Shown piece by piece: positions 1 to 9,403 of a DNA stretch of 64,000 nucleotides (its first letter is position 1; every line of letters begins with the position of its first letter). The notes below the pieces were generated by a model. The model was not told the origin of the DNA. It saw nothing but the letters and a program-made list of their open reading frames with translations, and did no database searches. The stretch is from an uncultured Aliivibrio sp. (GTDB lineage: Bacteria > Pseudomonadota > Gammaproteobacteria > Enterobacterales > Vibrionaceae). The translations under genes were made by a program, and so were the position numbers. The DNA lies in the NCBI RefSeq assembly GCF_946479765.1, contig NZ_CAMLHO010000009.1:22368-86367 (forward strand). The letters are read 5' to 3'.

Positions 1-451
1 AAATGTTCATGCTAGTGGTGGTGAGCGTATGATGACAGCATCGCGTGAAATTTTAGAACCGTACGGCAAAGATCGTCCATTATTAATTGGTGTGACTGTC
101 TTAACGAGCATGGAGCAACAAGATTTAGCGGGTATTGGTTTAGATCTTGCGCCACAAGAACAAGTGAAACGTCTTGCAGCATTGACTAAAAATAGTGGTT
201 TGGATGGTGTTGTATGTTCAGCGCAAGAAGCACCAATGTTAAACGCTGACCTAGGCAAAGAGTTTAAGTTAGTGACACCAGGTATTCGCCCTGCAGGATC
301 TGCGGTTGGTGATCAGAAGCGTATTATGACGCCGGTAGATGCGATAACGTCAGGATCTGATTATTTGGTTATTGGTCGCCCAATTACGCAAGCTGAAAAC
401 CCATCACAGGTATTGCATGACATTAATTTGTCGTTGGCTTCCGTTTTATAA
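1..451 (+). CDS. pyrF: Orotidine 5'-phosphate decarboxylase, 3' part (5' end outside window)
   Basis: Last step of UMP synthesis: decarboxylates orotidine monophosphate to UMP in the cytoplasm. The reading frame is open from the first bases of the window, so the gene starts upstream. Visible are the NVHASGG segment at the very start, the PGIRP phosphate-binding loop and the [10 protein letters not shown] segment near the C-terminus, all typical of PyrF. About 150 residues are present, roughly the last two thirds of a family protein of about 230. It converges on metG and shares a bidirectional terminator with it. Assignment is by family recognition and is strong. Confidence 0.95.
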   Translation, partial: NVHASGGERMMTASREILEPYGKDRPLLIGVTVLTSMEQQDLAGIGLDLAPQEQVKRLAALTKNSGLDGVVCSAQEAPMLNADLGKEFKLVTPGIRPAGSAVGDQKRIMTPVDAITSGSDYLVIGRPITQAENPSQVLHDINLSLASVL

Positions 452-477
452 ACTGTTCTTTATAAAAAATGCAGATA

Positions 478-510
478 AAAAAATAGAGACCGTATGGTCT
501 CTATTTTTAT
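478..510. terminator. Bidirectional intrinsic terminator between pyrF and metG
   Basis: A 12-bp perfect stem (AAAATAGAGACC / GGTCTCTATTTT) around a GTAT loop. It has T-runs on the right for pyrF and A-runs on the left that read as T for metG, so it can end both convergent transcripts. Confidence 0.9.
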
Positions 511-538
511 TGTAAGTTCTCTTTTATAAAGAGAAGAG

Positions 539-2599
539 TTACATTACACGCATACCAGGTTGAGCACCTTCGTGTGGTTCAAGGATCCAAAGATCTTTAC
601 CACCAGGGCCAGCAGCCAGAATCATGCCTTCAGACATACCAAACTTCATCTTACGAGGTTTTAGGTTAGCAACCATAACAGTGTGCTTACCAACTAATTC
701 TTCGGGGGTGTACGCAGATTTAATACCAGAGAATACTTGGCGCATTTCACCACCAATATCCAGTTGGAATTTAAGTAACTTATCTGCTTTTGGTACTGCT
801 TCACAAGAAATAATTTTAGCAATACGCATATCAACAGCTTCGAACGCATCGAATTCAATCTCATCCGCGATTGGTTCTTTGTCTAGTTCTGTTTGGTTTG
901 CTTTTTCTTTTTCCGCTTCTGCTTTCTCTTTTGCAGCCATTTCAACTGCGGCATCTTCTTTTGACTCTTCAACCATTGCTTCTACTTTCTTAGGATCAAT
1001 ACGGTTGAACAGTGCTTTAAACTGCGTGATTTCATGAGACGTTAGAGGTTGTGCAATCCCTTCCCATGTTAACGTTTCATTTAAGAAGGCTTCAGTTCGC
1101 GCTGCAAGTTCAGGCATTACTGGTTTTAGGTAAGCCATCAGCACGCGGAACAAGTTAATACCTACAGAAGCGACTTCTTGTAGCTCTTGTTCTTTGCCTT
1201 CTTCTTTCGCAAGAACCCAAGGTGCTTTTTCATCAATGTATTGGTTTGCTTTATCAGCAAGAGCGGTAATTTCACGAATAGCGCGACTAAACTCACGTGT
1301 TTCGTATAGCTCAGCAATACGATCAGCAGCAGCAACGAACTCGTTGTAAAGATCAGGAGCTACAAAATTATCAGAAAGCTTGCCATCAAAACGTTTAGTA
1401 ATGAAACCAGCATTACGAGAAGCTAGGTTAACAATCTTGTTTACGACATCAGAGTTTACACGTTGAGTGAAATCTTCAAGGTTTAAATCAAGATCATCAA
1501 TACGGCTGTTAAGTTTAGCAGCGTAGTAGTAACGTAGGCACTCTGGGTCTAGGTGGTTTAAGTAAGTCCCCGCCTTAATGAACGTGCCTTTTGATTTGGA
1601 CATTTTTGCGCCATTTACGGTTACTTAACCATGAACAAATACATTGTTTGGTTTGCGGTATCCAGCGCCTTCTAGCATGGCAGGCCAGAATAGGCTGTGG
1701 AAGTAGACAATATCTTTACCGATGAAGTGGTAAAGCTCAGTCGTGCTGTCTTTCTTCCAGTATTCATCAAAGTTTAGGTCATCACGTTTATTACAAAGGT
1801 TTTTGAATGAACCCATGTAGCCAATTGGAGCATCTAGCCAAACGTAGAAAAACTTATTAGTTTCACCTGGGATTTCAAAGCCAAAATAAGGTGCATCACG
1901 AGAGATGTCCCATTGGTGTAAACCAGATTCAAACCATTCTTGCATTTTGTTTGCTGTTTCAGTTTGAAGAGAGCCAGAACGAGTCCACTCTTTTAACATG
2001 CTTTCAAACTGAGGTAAGTCAAAGAAGAAATGCTCAGAATCTTTCATTACTGGTGTTGCACCAGAAACGGCTGATTTAGGGTTGATTAAATCGGTTGGGC
2101 TATATGTTTCACCACAATTATCACAGTTGTCACCATATTGATCTTCCGATTTACATTTCGGACAAGTGCCTTTTACGAAACGATCCGGTAAGAACATTTC
2201 TTTTTCTGGATCAAATAACTGAGAAATAGTACGGCTAGTAATAAAGCCATTTTTTTTCAGTTCTAGATAGATATTAGACGCTAATTCACGGTTCTCATCA
2301 CTGTGTGTGCTGTGATAGTTATCAAAGCTAATGTCGAAGCCTGCGAAATCTTTTTGATGTTCTTCGCTAACTGCTGCAATCATCTCTTCAGGAGTAATGC
2401 CCATCTGTTGAGCTTTAAGCATGATTGGTGTGCCGTGAGCGTCATCTGCACAAATAAAGTTAATGTCGTTGCCACGTAAGCGTTGGTAACGAACCCAGAT
2501 ATCCGCTTGGATATGCTCAAGCATGTGGCCTAAGTGGATTGAACCATTTGCATATGGTAGGGCACATGTAACCAGAATTTTTCTCGGATCGGTAGCCAT
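539..2599 (-). pseudogene. metG: Methionyl-tRNA synthetase interrupted by one in-frame TAA stop
   Basis: Charges tRNA-Met with methionine, an essential step. Reading leftward, the first open frame (2599-1625, 324 residues) carries the HIGH-type motif HLGHM, the zinc pairs CPKC and CDNC, and ends NVFVHG. A TAA follows at 1627-1625 where the family has Tyr in HGYVTVNG. The same frame continues [13 protein letters not shown] and on through the anticodon-binding domain and the C-terminal tRNA-binding domain (AVDMRIAKI...GMRVM) to 539. Removing the stop gives 686 codons, near the usual 677, so nothing else is missing. The catalytic KMSKS lies just after the stop. The ATG inside KMSKS (1603) has no ribosome-binding site. 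A single substitution (TAT or TAC to TAA) explains everything: a sequencing error or a real lesion. Confidence 0.9.
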
Positions 2600-2732
2600 A
2601 TCTTCTCTTTCGCTTAATGTGATGGGTGAAAATTTTAAGAGATAAATAGTACCTGAAGCGAGCTAGAAAGCATAGAGGATCAAGGATTCAATTAGTGATA
2701 GGATGAGTAAAAATAATCAAGGAGTAGGCAAG

Positions 2733-3800
2733 ATGGCTTTTACAACGATGGCAGAGATTAAAAATTGGTTAAATGAATTCACGCATCCGCAACTTTGTGA
2801 AGGTTGGGCTGACATTTCAAATATCGTGTTGATAGCTGCTACGGGTGTTATTACCGTGACTTTCCCTTTTGTATCTGATTCGATAAAACATGATTTGCTC
2901 TCTTGGGTCGAAGAACAAAAAGAGCGTCTACTTCTTCCGTCTTTACAATTTATGGTGACGTCTAAAACGGCAACGTTAAAAACAGATAAGTCAGCAGTAA
3001 AGGGTGTAAAAAACATTATTGCTGTTAGCTCAGGTAAAGGAGGGGTTGGTAAATCAACAACAGCAGTTAATTTGGCATTAGCATTACAACATTTAGGAGC
3101 AAGAACGGGAATATTAGATGCCGACATTTACGGTCCATCAGTTCCATTAATGCTCGGCGTTGAAGATAAAAAACCAAATATTGTTGATAATAATCGAATG
3201 ATGCCAGTTGAGGCTCATGGTATTTACAGTAATTCAATAGGCTATTTGGTTGATAAATCAGAAGCTGCGGTGTGGCGCGGTCCTATGGCATCGAAAGCCT
3301 TATCGCAATTAGTGAATGAAACGTTATGGCCTGACCTGGATTATTTGATTATCGATATGCCACCGGGTACTGGGGATATTCAGCTTACTTTGTCACAACA
3401 GATCCCAACCACAGGAGCCGTTATCGTAACAACGCCACAAGACTTAGCGCTAACTGATGCGATAAAAGGCGTAAATATGTTTACTAAAGTAGACGTTCCT
3501 GTCATAGGTGTCGTTGAAAATATGAGTGTTCATATCTGTTCTAATTGTGGACATGAAGAAGCTATTTTTGGTTCTGGTGGTGCAGCATTGATGGCTCAGC
3601 ATTATTCTATTCCTTTATTAGGACAGCTTCCTTTACATATTGATATTCGCAGTGAAAGTGATTCAGGTACGCCAAGTGTTGTCTCTGATACGTCTAGTGC
3701 TCACAGTCAGCTTTATATTCAGTTGGCCGAGCAGGTTTCAAGTCGATTATATTGGCAAGGAGAGGTTGTGGTTGACCAAATATTGTTCAAGTCATTGTAG
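2733..3800 (+). CDS. apbC: Iron-sulfur cluster carrier protein ApbC (Mrp family)
   Basis: P-loop ATPase that binds and hands over [4Fe-4S] clusters to apo-proteins in the cytoplasm. The MIP18-like N-terminal domain (about residues 1-80) is followed by the deviant Walker A GKGGVGKS at about 101-108, the DADIYGPS switch region, IDMPPGTGD, and the cluster-binding pair CSNC at about 269-272. I chose the ATG at 2733 because AAGGAG (2719-2724) lies 8 bases before it; an upstream ATG at 2703 has no good site. The gene is divergent from metG, the usual arrangement in this group. About 355 residues, near the family length. Confidence 0.93.
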   Translation: MAFTTMAEIKNWLNEFTHPQLCEGWADISNIVLIAATGVITVTFPFVSDSIKHDLLSWVEEQKERLLLPSLQFMVTSKTATLKTDKSAVKGVKNIIAVSSGKGGVGKSTTAVNLALALQHLGARTGILDADIYGPSVPLMLGVEDKKPNIVDNNRMMPVEAHGIYSNSIGYLVDKSEAAVWRGPMASKALSQLVNETLWPDLDYLIIDMPPGTGDIQLTLSQQIPTTGAVIVTTPQDLALTDAIKGVNMFTKVDVPVIGVVENMSVHICSNCGHEEAIFGSGGAALMAQHYSIPLLGQLPLHIDIRSESDSGTPSVVSDTSSAHSQLYIQLAEQVSSRLYWQGEVVVDQILFKSL

Positions 3801-3904
3801 GATCAAAGTTAAGTGAAATTTTGGCTGGAAAGTCTGTTGGGTAATCCTTATAATCAGGCGGTTTTATATTAATAACCGTATCTCGCACACTTTAGGTATC
3901 TTTT

Positions 3905-4552
3905 ATGTCAGAGAACAGTAATCATCACTGTATTATCGTAGGTATTGCAGGGGCATCAGCTTCAGGTAAGAGTCTGATCGCTTCGACTATTTATAACGAA
4001 CTACGAGCAAAAGTTGGCGACCACCAAATTGGCGTAATAACTGAAGACAGTTACTACAAGGACCAAAGCCACCTGACCATGGAAGAAAGAGTCAAAACGA
4101 ATTACGATCATCCAAATGCACTCGATCACCAATTACTGAGTGAGCATCTTGAGCAGTTAATGCGTGGTGAAGCGGTTAATATTCCGACTTATAGTTATAC
4201 TGAGCACACACGTACAACAGACGTTGAAGTAATGACGCCTAAAAAGGTTATTATCCTTGAAGGTATCCTATTATTAACAGATCCACGTTTACGTAATTTA
4301 ATGCACGCAAGTGTGTTCATGGATACCCCTTTAGATATCTGTCTATTACGTCGTGCTAAGCGTGATGTAGAAGAACGAGGTCGTACTATGGAATCGGTAT
4401 TTGAACAATACCAAAAAACAGTACGTCCGATGTTTCTGCAGTTTATCGACCCATCAAAACAGCATGCAGACATTATTGTTCCTCGTGGCGGTAAAAACCG
4501 TATTGCAATTGATGTATTGAAAGCACATATTTCTCGTTTACTGAAAGCATAA
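3905..4552 (+). CDS. udk: Uridine kinase
   Basis: Phosphorylates uridine and cytidine to UMP and CMP in pyrimidine salvage. The Walker A loop [11 protein letters not shown] is at residues 13-23, followed by [17 protein letters not shown] and [11 protein letters not shown], all diagnostic of Udk. The length of 215 residues matches the family. It follows apbC by about 100 bases on the same strand; in Vibrio apbC and udk are commonly neighbours. It ends in a strong terminator. Confidence 0.97.
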   Translation: MSENSNHHCIIVGIAGASASGKSLIASTIYNELRAKVGDHQIGVITEDSYYKDQSHLTMEERVKTNYDHPNALDHQLLSEHLEQLMRGEAVNIPTYSYTEHTRTTDVEVMTPKKVIILEGILLLTDPRLRNLMHASVFMDTPLDICLLRRAKRDVEERGRTMESVFEQYQKTVRPMFLQFIDPSKQHADIIVPRGGKNRIAIDVLKAHISRLLKA

Positions 4553-4571
4553 TAAACGATATTAAATAAAT

Positions 4572-4600
4572 AGACCGACGTTATCGTTGGTCTTTTTTTT
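4572..4600 (+). terminator. Intrinsic terminator after udk
   Basis: Nine-base stem AGACCGACG / CGTTGGTCT with one G-T pair, a short loop, then an eight-base T-run. Confidence 0.88.
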
Positions 4601-4727
4601 GTCTGATTTCTGTTACTTCCCGTTATTTAGGTATATAACTATAGATAACTCTATGTTTATTATGCTTAAGTAGTGGCATAATTAACACAACCGTTACTAT
4701 TTCAACACATTTAGATGGATTTTGGCC

Positions 4728-6866
4728 GTGAAAAAAATAGCCCTATTAATTAGCATACCGTTTATCGCTATCATTGCCGCTTTATTGGTGCTGGTATTAC
4801 TTGTTAACCCTAACGATTTTAAACCCTTGATAAAAGAGCAAGTGGAAGTTCAAACTGGTCGTCAATTAACTATTGATGGTGATATTGAATGGCGATTTTT
4901 TCCATCCATTGGTTTCTCCATTGGAAAAACAGCATTAAGTAACCCTGAAGGGTTCGCAACTCCAGATTTAGTTAAATTTGATAATGCAATTTTAGATCTT
5001 AATGTTCGCCCATTGTTTCAACATGAAATTAATATAGGGCTAGTGACTTTAGATGGTGCCTCTTTTTCGTTGCATACGCTAAAAAATGGTTCGACTAATC
5101 TTGAAAATTTAGCACCTAAAAAAACATCGGTTGAGAATGAAGTTCCAGTATCCAAAGACTCCAATGTTACCGTTAATGCTAATGACACGACTCCGCCGAG
5201 TACAAATATTAATGATTGGAAAATAACACTAGAAGGTATTGCTTTAACGAATGCAGAAGTGCTTATTCAAGATGATAAAGCGGGATCAAAAACAAAACTG
5301 AGTGATATAAATTTATCATTGTCTCAATTTAGCCCTGGAGAATGGGCGCATTTAGCTTTTGATATGAAAGGCGATTTAGGTCAACAGAAAATATCACTTG
5401 CTGGTAAAACTGATTTAAATATCGCAACCACATTGGATGCGGCATCCTTGAAGCAAACTGAGTTTACGGCCTCATATTCAGATGCTGTGAATAAATTTGA
5501 TGACATTACCTTCACGATTGATCAATTTTCTTTTGGTGAATGGGCTAATATTAAACTTATTGCAAAAGGAAAGGCAAATGAGTTAATGGTTAACTCTGAT
5601 TCTTCTTTTGCCGTTAATGTACCTAAAGCATTAGATATTATTCGTATTAAGTCATTCCAAAGTACTAATAATGTTACAGGTAAAGGGTTACCAAATGAGA
5701 ACGTTACCGCGGTTATTGGTTTTAATACTTCATTTGATTTAAATAAATCCTTATTGAAAGTAGAGAAACTTACCTTATCCGCTGTAGAAACTGATTTTAA
5801 TGGTAAGGCGAGTGTAGAGTTAAAAGATATCCCTAGAGTACGTTTTTCTTTACGCAGTCCAAATATTGATGTTGATGCGTTATTAGCAACACTTCCAAAA
5901 AGTGATGTAGAAAAGACGGCAGATACGGGTAAAGCTAGTTCATCGAACCATTCCACTTCAGCACCAGTAAAAGAACAGGAACCTGATTTAAGTACGTTAA
6001 AAACACTGGATGTAGCGGGCACGATCATCATTGACCAATTTAAAGCTAATAACGCAAAAATGCAGAATGTAGAATCAGTATTCTCGGTAAACCGAGGCGT
6101 ATTGACGCTAAGTAAGTTCCATTCTGATTTATACCGTGGTGCTATTGATATGACGGCGACTCTTGATGCTCGCAAATCGACGCCAAGTTATACTGTTAAG
6201 CAATCAATTAAAGGGGTTAAAGTCGCACCATTGTTAATCGATGTAATGGGAGAAAGTTTGATTGAAGGGACGGGTAATATTGCCATTAATGTATCAGGTA
6301 AAAGTTTAAAACCGACAGCATTGAAACAAAATTTAAAAGGTAAAGTGTCGATTAACTTTTCCGATGGTGCTGTTAATGGGGTAAATATTCCATTATTAAT
6401 CAGAACTACTTATGCCAAGATTAAAGGCGAAAAAGTTAACGGCAGTGAAGAGGCTGAAAAGACAGATTTTAGTGCATTGTCTGCAGACTTTTATTTATCA
6501 AAAGGTAATGCGACAACTAAAAATATTAAAATGATTTCGCCGTTATTAAGAATTCATGGCGAAGGCTCTGCACATTACATTAATGAAACGGCGAATATGT
6601 TAATTAAAACGTCAATCGTTGGTTCACTAAAAGGTCAGGGTGGTAAAGATATCAATGATCTTAAAGATGTTACAATCCCTATTCGAATTACAGGGCCTTG
6701 GGCAAAACCAAAGTATAAACTTGAATTTGACGATGTAATGCAGCAGAAAGCGAAAAAAGAAATTGATCGTGGTATTGAGAAATTAGAAGAAAAATATGGC
6801 GATAAAATCAAAGATGAAAAAGTAAAAGAAGCAGCGAATAAATTGTTAAAAGGGTTGTTTAATTAA
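4728..6866 (+). CDS. asmA: AsmA family protein (inner-membrane anchored, outer-membrane homeostasis)
   Basis: AsmA proteins are anchored in the inner membrane with a long periplasmic part and affect outer-membrane assembly and lipid transport. One N-terminal membrane helix (about residues 4-27) is followed by NPNDFKPLI and a DIEWRFFPSIG segment typical of the AsmA N-terminus. The C-terminal half contains the conserved MTATLDA, GKVSINFSDGAVNGVNIP and LIRTTYAKI-type segments, and the end is Lys/Glu-rich. I take GTG at 4728 as start because GGA lies 8 bases upstream; TTG at 4722 is the alternative and would sit too close. Middle-region Ser/Thr-rich spacers vary in the family. Confidence 0.9.
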   Translation: MKKIALLISIPFIAIIAALLVLVLLVNPNDFKPLIKEQVEVQTGRQLTIDGDIEWRFFPSIGFSIGKTALSNPEGFATPDLVKFDNAILDLNVRPLFQHEINIGLVTLDGASFSLHTLKNGSTNLENLAPKKTSVENEVPVSKDSNVTVNANDTTPPSTNINDWKITLEGIALTNAEVLIQDDKAGSKTKLSDINLSLSQFSPGEWAHLAFDMKGDLGQQKISLAGKTDLNIATTLDAASLKQTEFTASYSDAVNKFDDITFTIDQFSFGEWANIKLIAKGKANELMVNSDSSFAVNVPKALDIIRIKSFQSTNNVTGKGLPNENVTAVIGFNTSFDLNKSLLKVEKLTLSAVETDFNGKASVELKDIPRVRFSLRSPNIDVDALLATLPKSDVEKTADTGKASSSNHSTSAPVKEQEPDLSTLKTLDVAGTIIIDQFKANNAKMQNVESVFSVNRGVLTLSKFHSDLYRGAIDMTATLDARKSTPSYTVKQSIKGVKVAPLLIDVMGESLIEGTGNIAINVSGKSLKPTALKQNLKGKVSINFSDGAVNGVNIPLLIRTTYAKIKGEKVNGSEEAEKTDFSALSADFYLSKGNATTKNIKMISPLLRIHGEGSAHYINETANMLIKTSIVGSLKGQGGKDINDLKDVTIPIRITGPWAKPKYKLEFDDVMQQKAKKEIDRGIEKLEEKYGDKIKDEKVKEAANKLLKGLFN

Positions 6867-6889
6867 TCGGTATCAATAATAACAATATA

Positions 6890-6929
6890 AAAATGGCCTG
6901 TGATCTTAATGATACAGGCCATTTTTTTC
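6890..6929. terminator. Bidirectional terminator between asmA and cobO/btuR
   Basis: Eleven-base stem AAATGGCCTGT / ACAGGCCATTT with a 12-base loop, T-run on the right and A-run on the left, serving both convergent genes. Confidence 0.88.
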
Positions 6930-6950
6930 ATTACAGGATATTGATATTAC

Positions 6951-7556
6951 TTACCAATCTATGCCTTTCAGCGCTTTTACCCCAGAATCAAACGCGTGTT
7001 TAACGTTACGAACTTCAGAAACGGTATCGGCCATTTCTATTAATTCACGGTGTGCAGCTCGACCAGTGATTACGACAGATTGCATTTTTGGACGATTATC
7101 TAATACCGTTTTTAATTCATCTAGATCTATATAGCCGTAAGTTACCATGTAAGTCATTTCATCCAATAGAACCAGATCAACTGACTCGTCGGCTAAACTT
7201 TTTTTACACTCTTGCCACACTCGCTGTGCAGCTTCTGTATCGGCTGTTTTATCTTGAGTATTCCAAGTAAATCCTGTTTTCATTACATGAAAAGGGACAC
7301 CATGGCCTTCTAATAGGTTTCTCTCACCACAATCCCATGTACCTTTAATAAATTGAGCAACCACACAATTTAGTCCGTGACCTACAGCGCGTGCAACAGT
7401 ACCAAAGCCTGAGGTTGTTTTTCCTTTCCCATTGCCCGTGACAACGATTAACAAGCCTTTTTCTATTTGTGCTTCTTCTACACGTTTATCGACGTTGTCT
7501 TTTATTTTTGACTGACGTTGTTTATAACGTTCATCTTTTTTATCTTGGTCTGTCAT
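6951..7556 (-). CDS. btuR: Cob(I)yrinic acid a,c-diamide adenosyltransferase
   Basis: Transfers the adenosyl group of ATP to reduced corrinoids, making adenosylcobalamin; serves salvage and synthesis. The P-loop GNGKGKTT is at residues 41-48 after a charged N-terminal tail. The family signatures FIKGTWDCGE, VLLDEMTYM and VVITGRAAHREL follow. The length of 201 residues fits the CobO/BtuR (CobA) family. No cobalamin riboswitch is visible upstream, where the only structure is the terminator of the preceding transporter gene. Confidence 0.95.
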   Translation of the reverse strand: MTDQDKKDERYKQRQSKIKDNVDKRVEEAQIEKGLLIVVTGNGKGKTTSGFGTVARAVGHGLNCVVAQFIKGTWDCGERNLLEGHGVPFHVMKTGFTWNTQDKTADTEAAQRVWQECKKSLADESVDLVLLDEMTYMVTYGYIDLDELKTVLDNRPKMQSVVITGRAAHRELIEMADTVSEVRNVKHAFDSGVKALKGIDW

Positions 7557-7612
7557 AGTTTTTATTCCGTTAAAAAAGGATAGGGATACGTTAAAGATTT
7601 ATTTGAGATATA

Positions 7613-7648
7613 AAAAATCCCGATAGGAGAACCATATCGGGATTTTTA
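7613..7648 (-). terminator. Intrinsic terminator after the SulP transporter gene
   Basis: Eleven-base stem AAATCCCGATA / TATCGGGATTT. On the minus strand it is followed by a run of T (A-run at 7612-7616). It also has a T-run on the plus side. Confidence 0.85.
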
Positions 7649-7681
7649 TTATCTATCAATTGTTTTGCGTAATAGGCTTAA

Positions 7682-9229
7682 TTATTGGCTTACAACTTTA
7701 TAGATAGGATCTTCTTGAACATTAATTTCTACTAAGCTTCCTGCTTTATTGAGTAAAGCGTGGCAATCTTGGCTTAGATGATGAAGATGTACTTTTTTAC
7801 CCGCTTTAGAATAACGGTCAGCAATTGTATCAATCGCTTCTATTGCTGAGTGGTCAACAACGCGAGAAGTAGCAAAATCAATAATGATGTCTTTCGGATC
7901 ATTTTCTACATCAAATAGTTCTAAGAAGTTAGCCGCAGAGCCAAAGAATATTGGGCCATTGATTTCGTATACTTTAGAACCGATATCAGTCATTGAGTTG
8001 GTTGAATAGATGTGTTTTGCGTGTTGCCATGCAAACATAAGTGCAGAAGCGACAACACCAACACCAACGGCTACCGCAAGGTCAGTTAGTACCGTTACGA
8101 CAGTTACTAATACAATAACAAAGAAATCTTGTTTTGGTACGCGACGAGCCAGTTTGAAGGTTGCCCATTCAAAAGTACCGATAACTACCATAAACATAAC
8201 ACCAACTAATGCTGCTAATGGGATCATCTCAATTAAGCCTGAAGCAAATAAGATAAAACCAAGTAGGGCAAGTGCTGCGGTAATACCTGATAAACGACCA
8301 CGGCCACCTGAGTTAACGTTGATCATAGATTGACCAATCATCGCACAACCACCCATCGCACCAAATACTGAGCAAGTTACGTTTGCAACGCCTTGACCTA
8401 CACATTCACGATTAGATTGACCACGAGTGCCTGTCATTTCATCAATTACCGTTAATGTTAGTAATGATTCAATTAAGCCGATAGCCGCTAGAATAAGAGC
8501 ATAAGGGAAGATGATGTACAGTGTCTCTAAAGATAGAGGTACATTTGGAACCGCAAAAGTAGGTAGTGAACCTGCTAGTGTTGCTGCTTCATCACCACTC
8601 ATTGTACGTAGGAAATCGACAACAGTACGAGTATCTAAATCTAAACCTTGAACTAAACCAGTAACGACAATGATTGCCACTAATGAAGAAGGAACCGAGG
8701 TGGTTAGTTTTGGTAAGAAATGAATGATAGCCATTGTTAACGCAACAAGACCTAACATTAACATCATTTCAGGGCCTTGCAGCCAATCTAAGTTACCTAA
8801 GGCATCAGGGGCTTTAAATTGACCTAGTTGAGCAAGGAAAATCACAATAGCTAAACCATTCACAAAGCCAATCATTACTGGATGTGGAACAATTCGAATA
8901 AACTTACCTAATTTAAATAAGCCTGCTGCTATTTGTAAAATGCCGGCGAGTAAAATAGCGGCAAAAAGGTATTGAACGCCGTGCATTGCAACTAAGCTAA
9001 CCATAACAACAGCCATTGCACCAGTTGCACCAGAAATCATTCCTGGGCGACCACCAATAATTGAAGTAATTAGGCCAACAATGAAAGCAGCATATAGGCC
9101 AACCATAGGATCAACACCAGCAACAAAGGCGAAAGCAACAGCTTCAGGGACTAGAGCTAACGCAACGGTTAACCCTGATAGAACATCATTCTTCACTGAA
9201 TGATTAGAGAATTTTGGGAATTCAAACAT
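7682..9229 (-). CDS. SulP family inorganic anion transporter (SLC26-like)
   Basis: Inner-membrane anion transporter with about a dozen membrane helices followed by a cytoplasmic STAS domain (about residues 425-510). Visible are the SulP opening [18 protein letters not shown], the [17 protein letters not shown] segment and [11 protein letters not shown]. The STAS part carries [17 protein letters not shown]. Family members move sulfate, bicarbonate or other anions; the substrate cannot be read from the sequence. The start has AAGAAG about 10 bases upstream. It forms its own unit, bounded by terminators on both sides. Confidence 0.9.
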   Translation of the reverse strand: MFEFPKFSNHSVKNDVLSGLTVALALVPEAVAFAFVAGVDPMVGLYAAFIVGLITSIIGGRPGMISGATGAMAVVMVSLVAMHGVQYLFAAILLAGILQIAAGLFKLGKFIRIVPHPVMIGFVNGLAIVIFLAQLGQFKAPDALGNLDWLQGPEMMLMLGLVALTMAIIHFLPKLTTSVPSSLVAIIVVTGLVQGLDLDTRTVVDFLRTMSGDEAATLAGSLPTFAVPNVPLSLETLYIIFPYALILAAIGLIESLLTLTVIDEMTGTRGQSNRECVGQGVANVTCSVFGAMGGCAMIGQSMINVNSGGRGRLSGITAALALLGFILFASGLIEMIPLAALVGVMFMVVIGTFEWATFKLARRVPKQDFFVIVLVTVVTVLTDLAVAVGVGVVASALMFAWQHAKHIYSTNSMTDIGSKVYEINGPIFFGSAANFLELFDVENDPKDIIIDFATSRVVDHSAIEAIDTIADRYSKAGKKVHLHHLSQDCHALLNKAGSLVEINVQEDPIYKVVSQ

Positions 9230-9326
9230 ATTTTTTTAGATATCTTCTTGGTTATTTTTCAAGCACGGTATAGCGCAAATCGTACAGAAAAGCGTGATGG
9301 ACTTCAATGTTTATTAATAACTTCAT

Positions 9327-9364
9327 ATAAAAAAAGCAAGTTACGCCGAAACGTAACTTGCTTA
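9327..9364 (-). terminator. Intrinsic terminator after rne
   Basis: Twelve-base stem AAGCAAGTTACG / CGTAACTTGCTT. On the minus strand it is followed by a T-run (A-run 9328-9334). Confidence 0.87.
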
Positions 9365-9403
9365 AATTCATGGTTATTTGTTTAAAGACGTTAGCCTAAA
9401 AAA

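Noticed and set aside
539..1603. A separate C-terminal MetRS-like gene starting at the KMSKS Met
   Set aside because: Same frame as the upstream half with only the stop and seven further codons between, no ribosome-binding site, and it would lack the HIGH domain; one broken metG is simpler.
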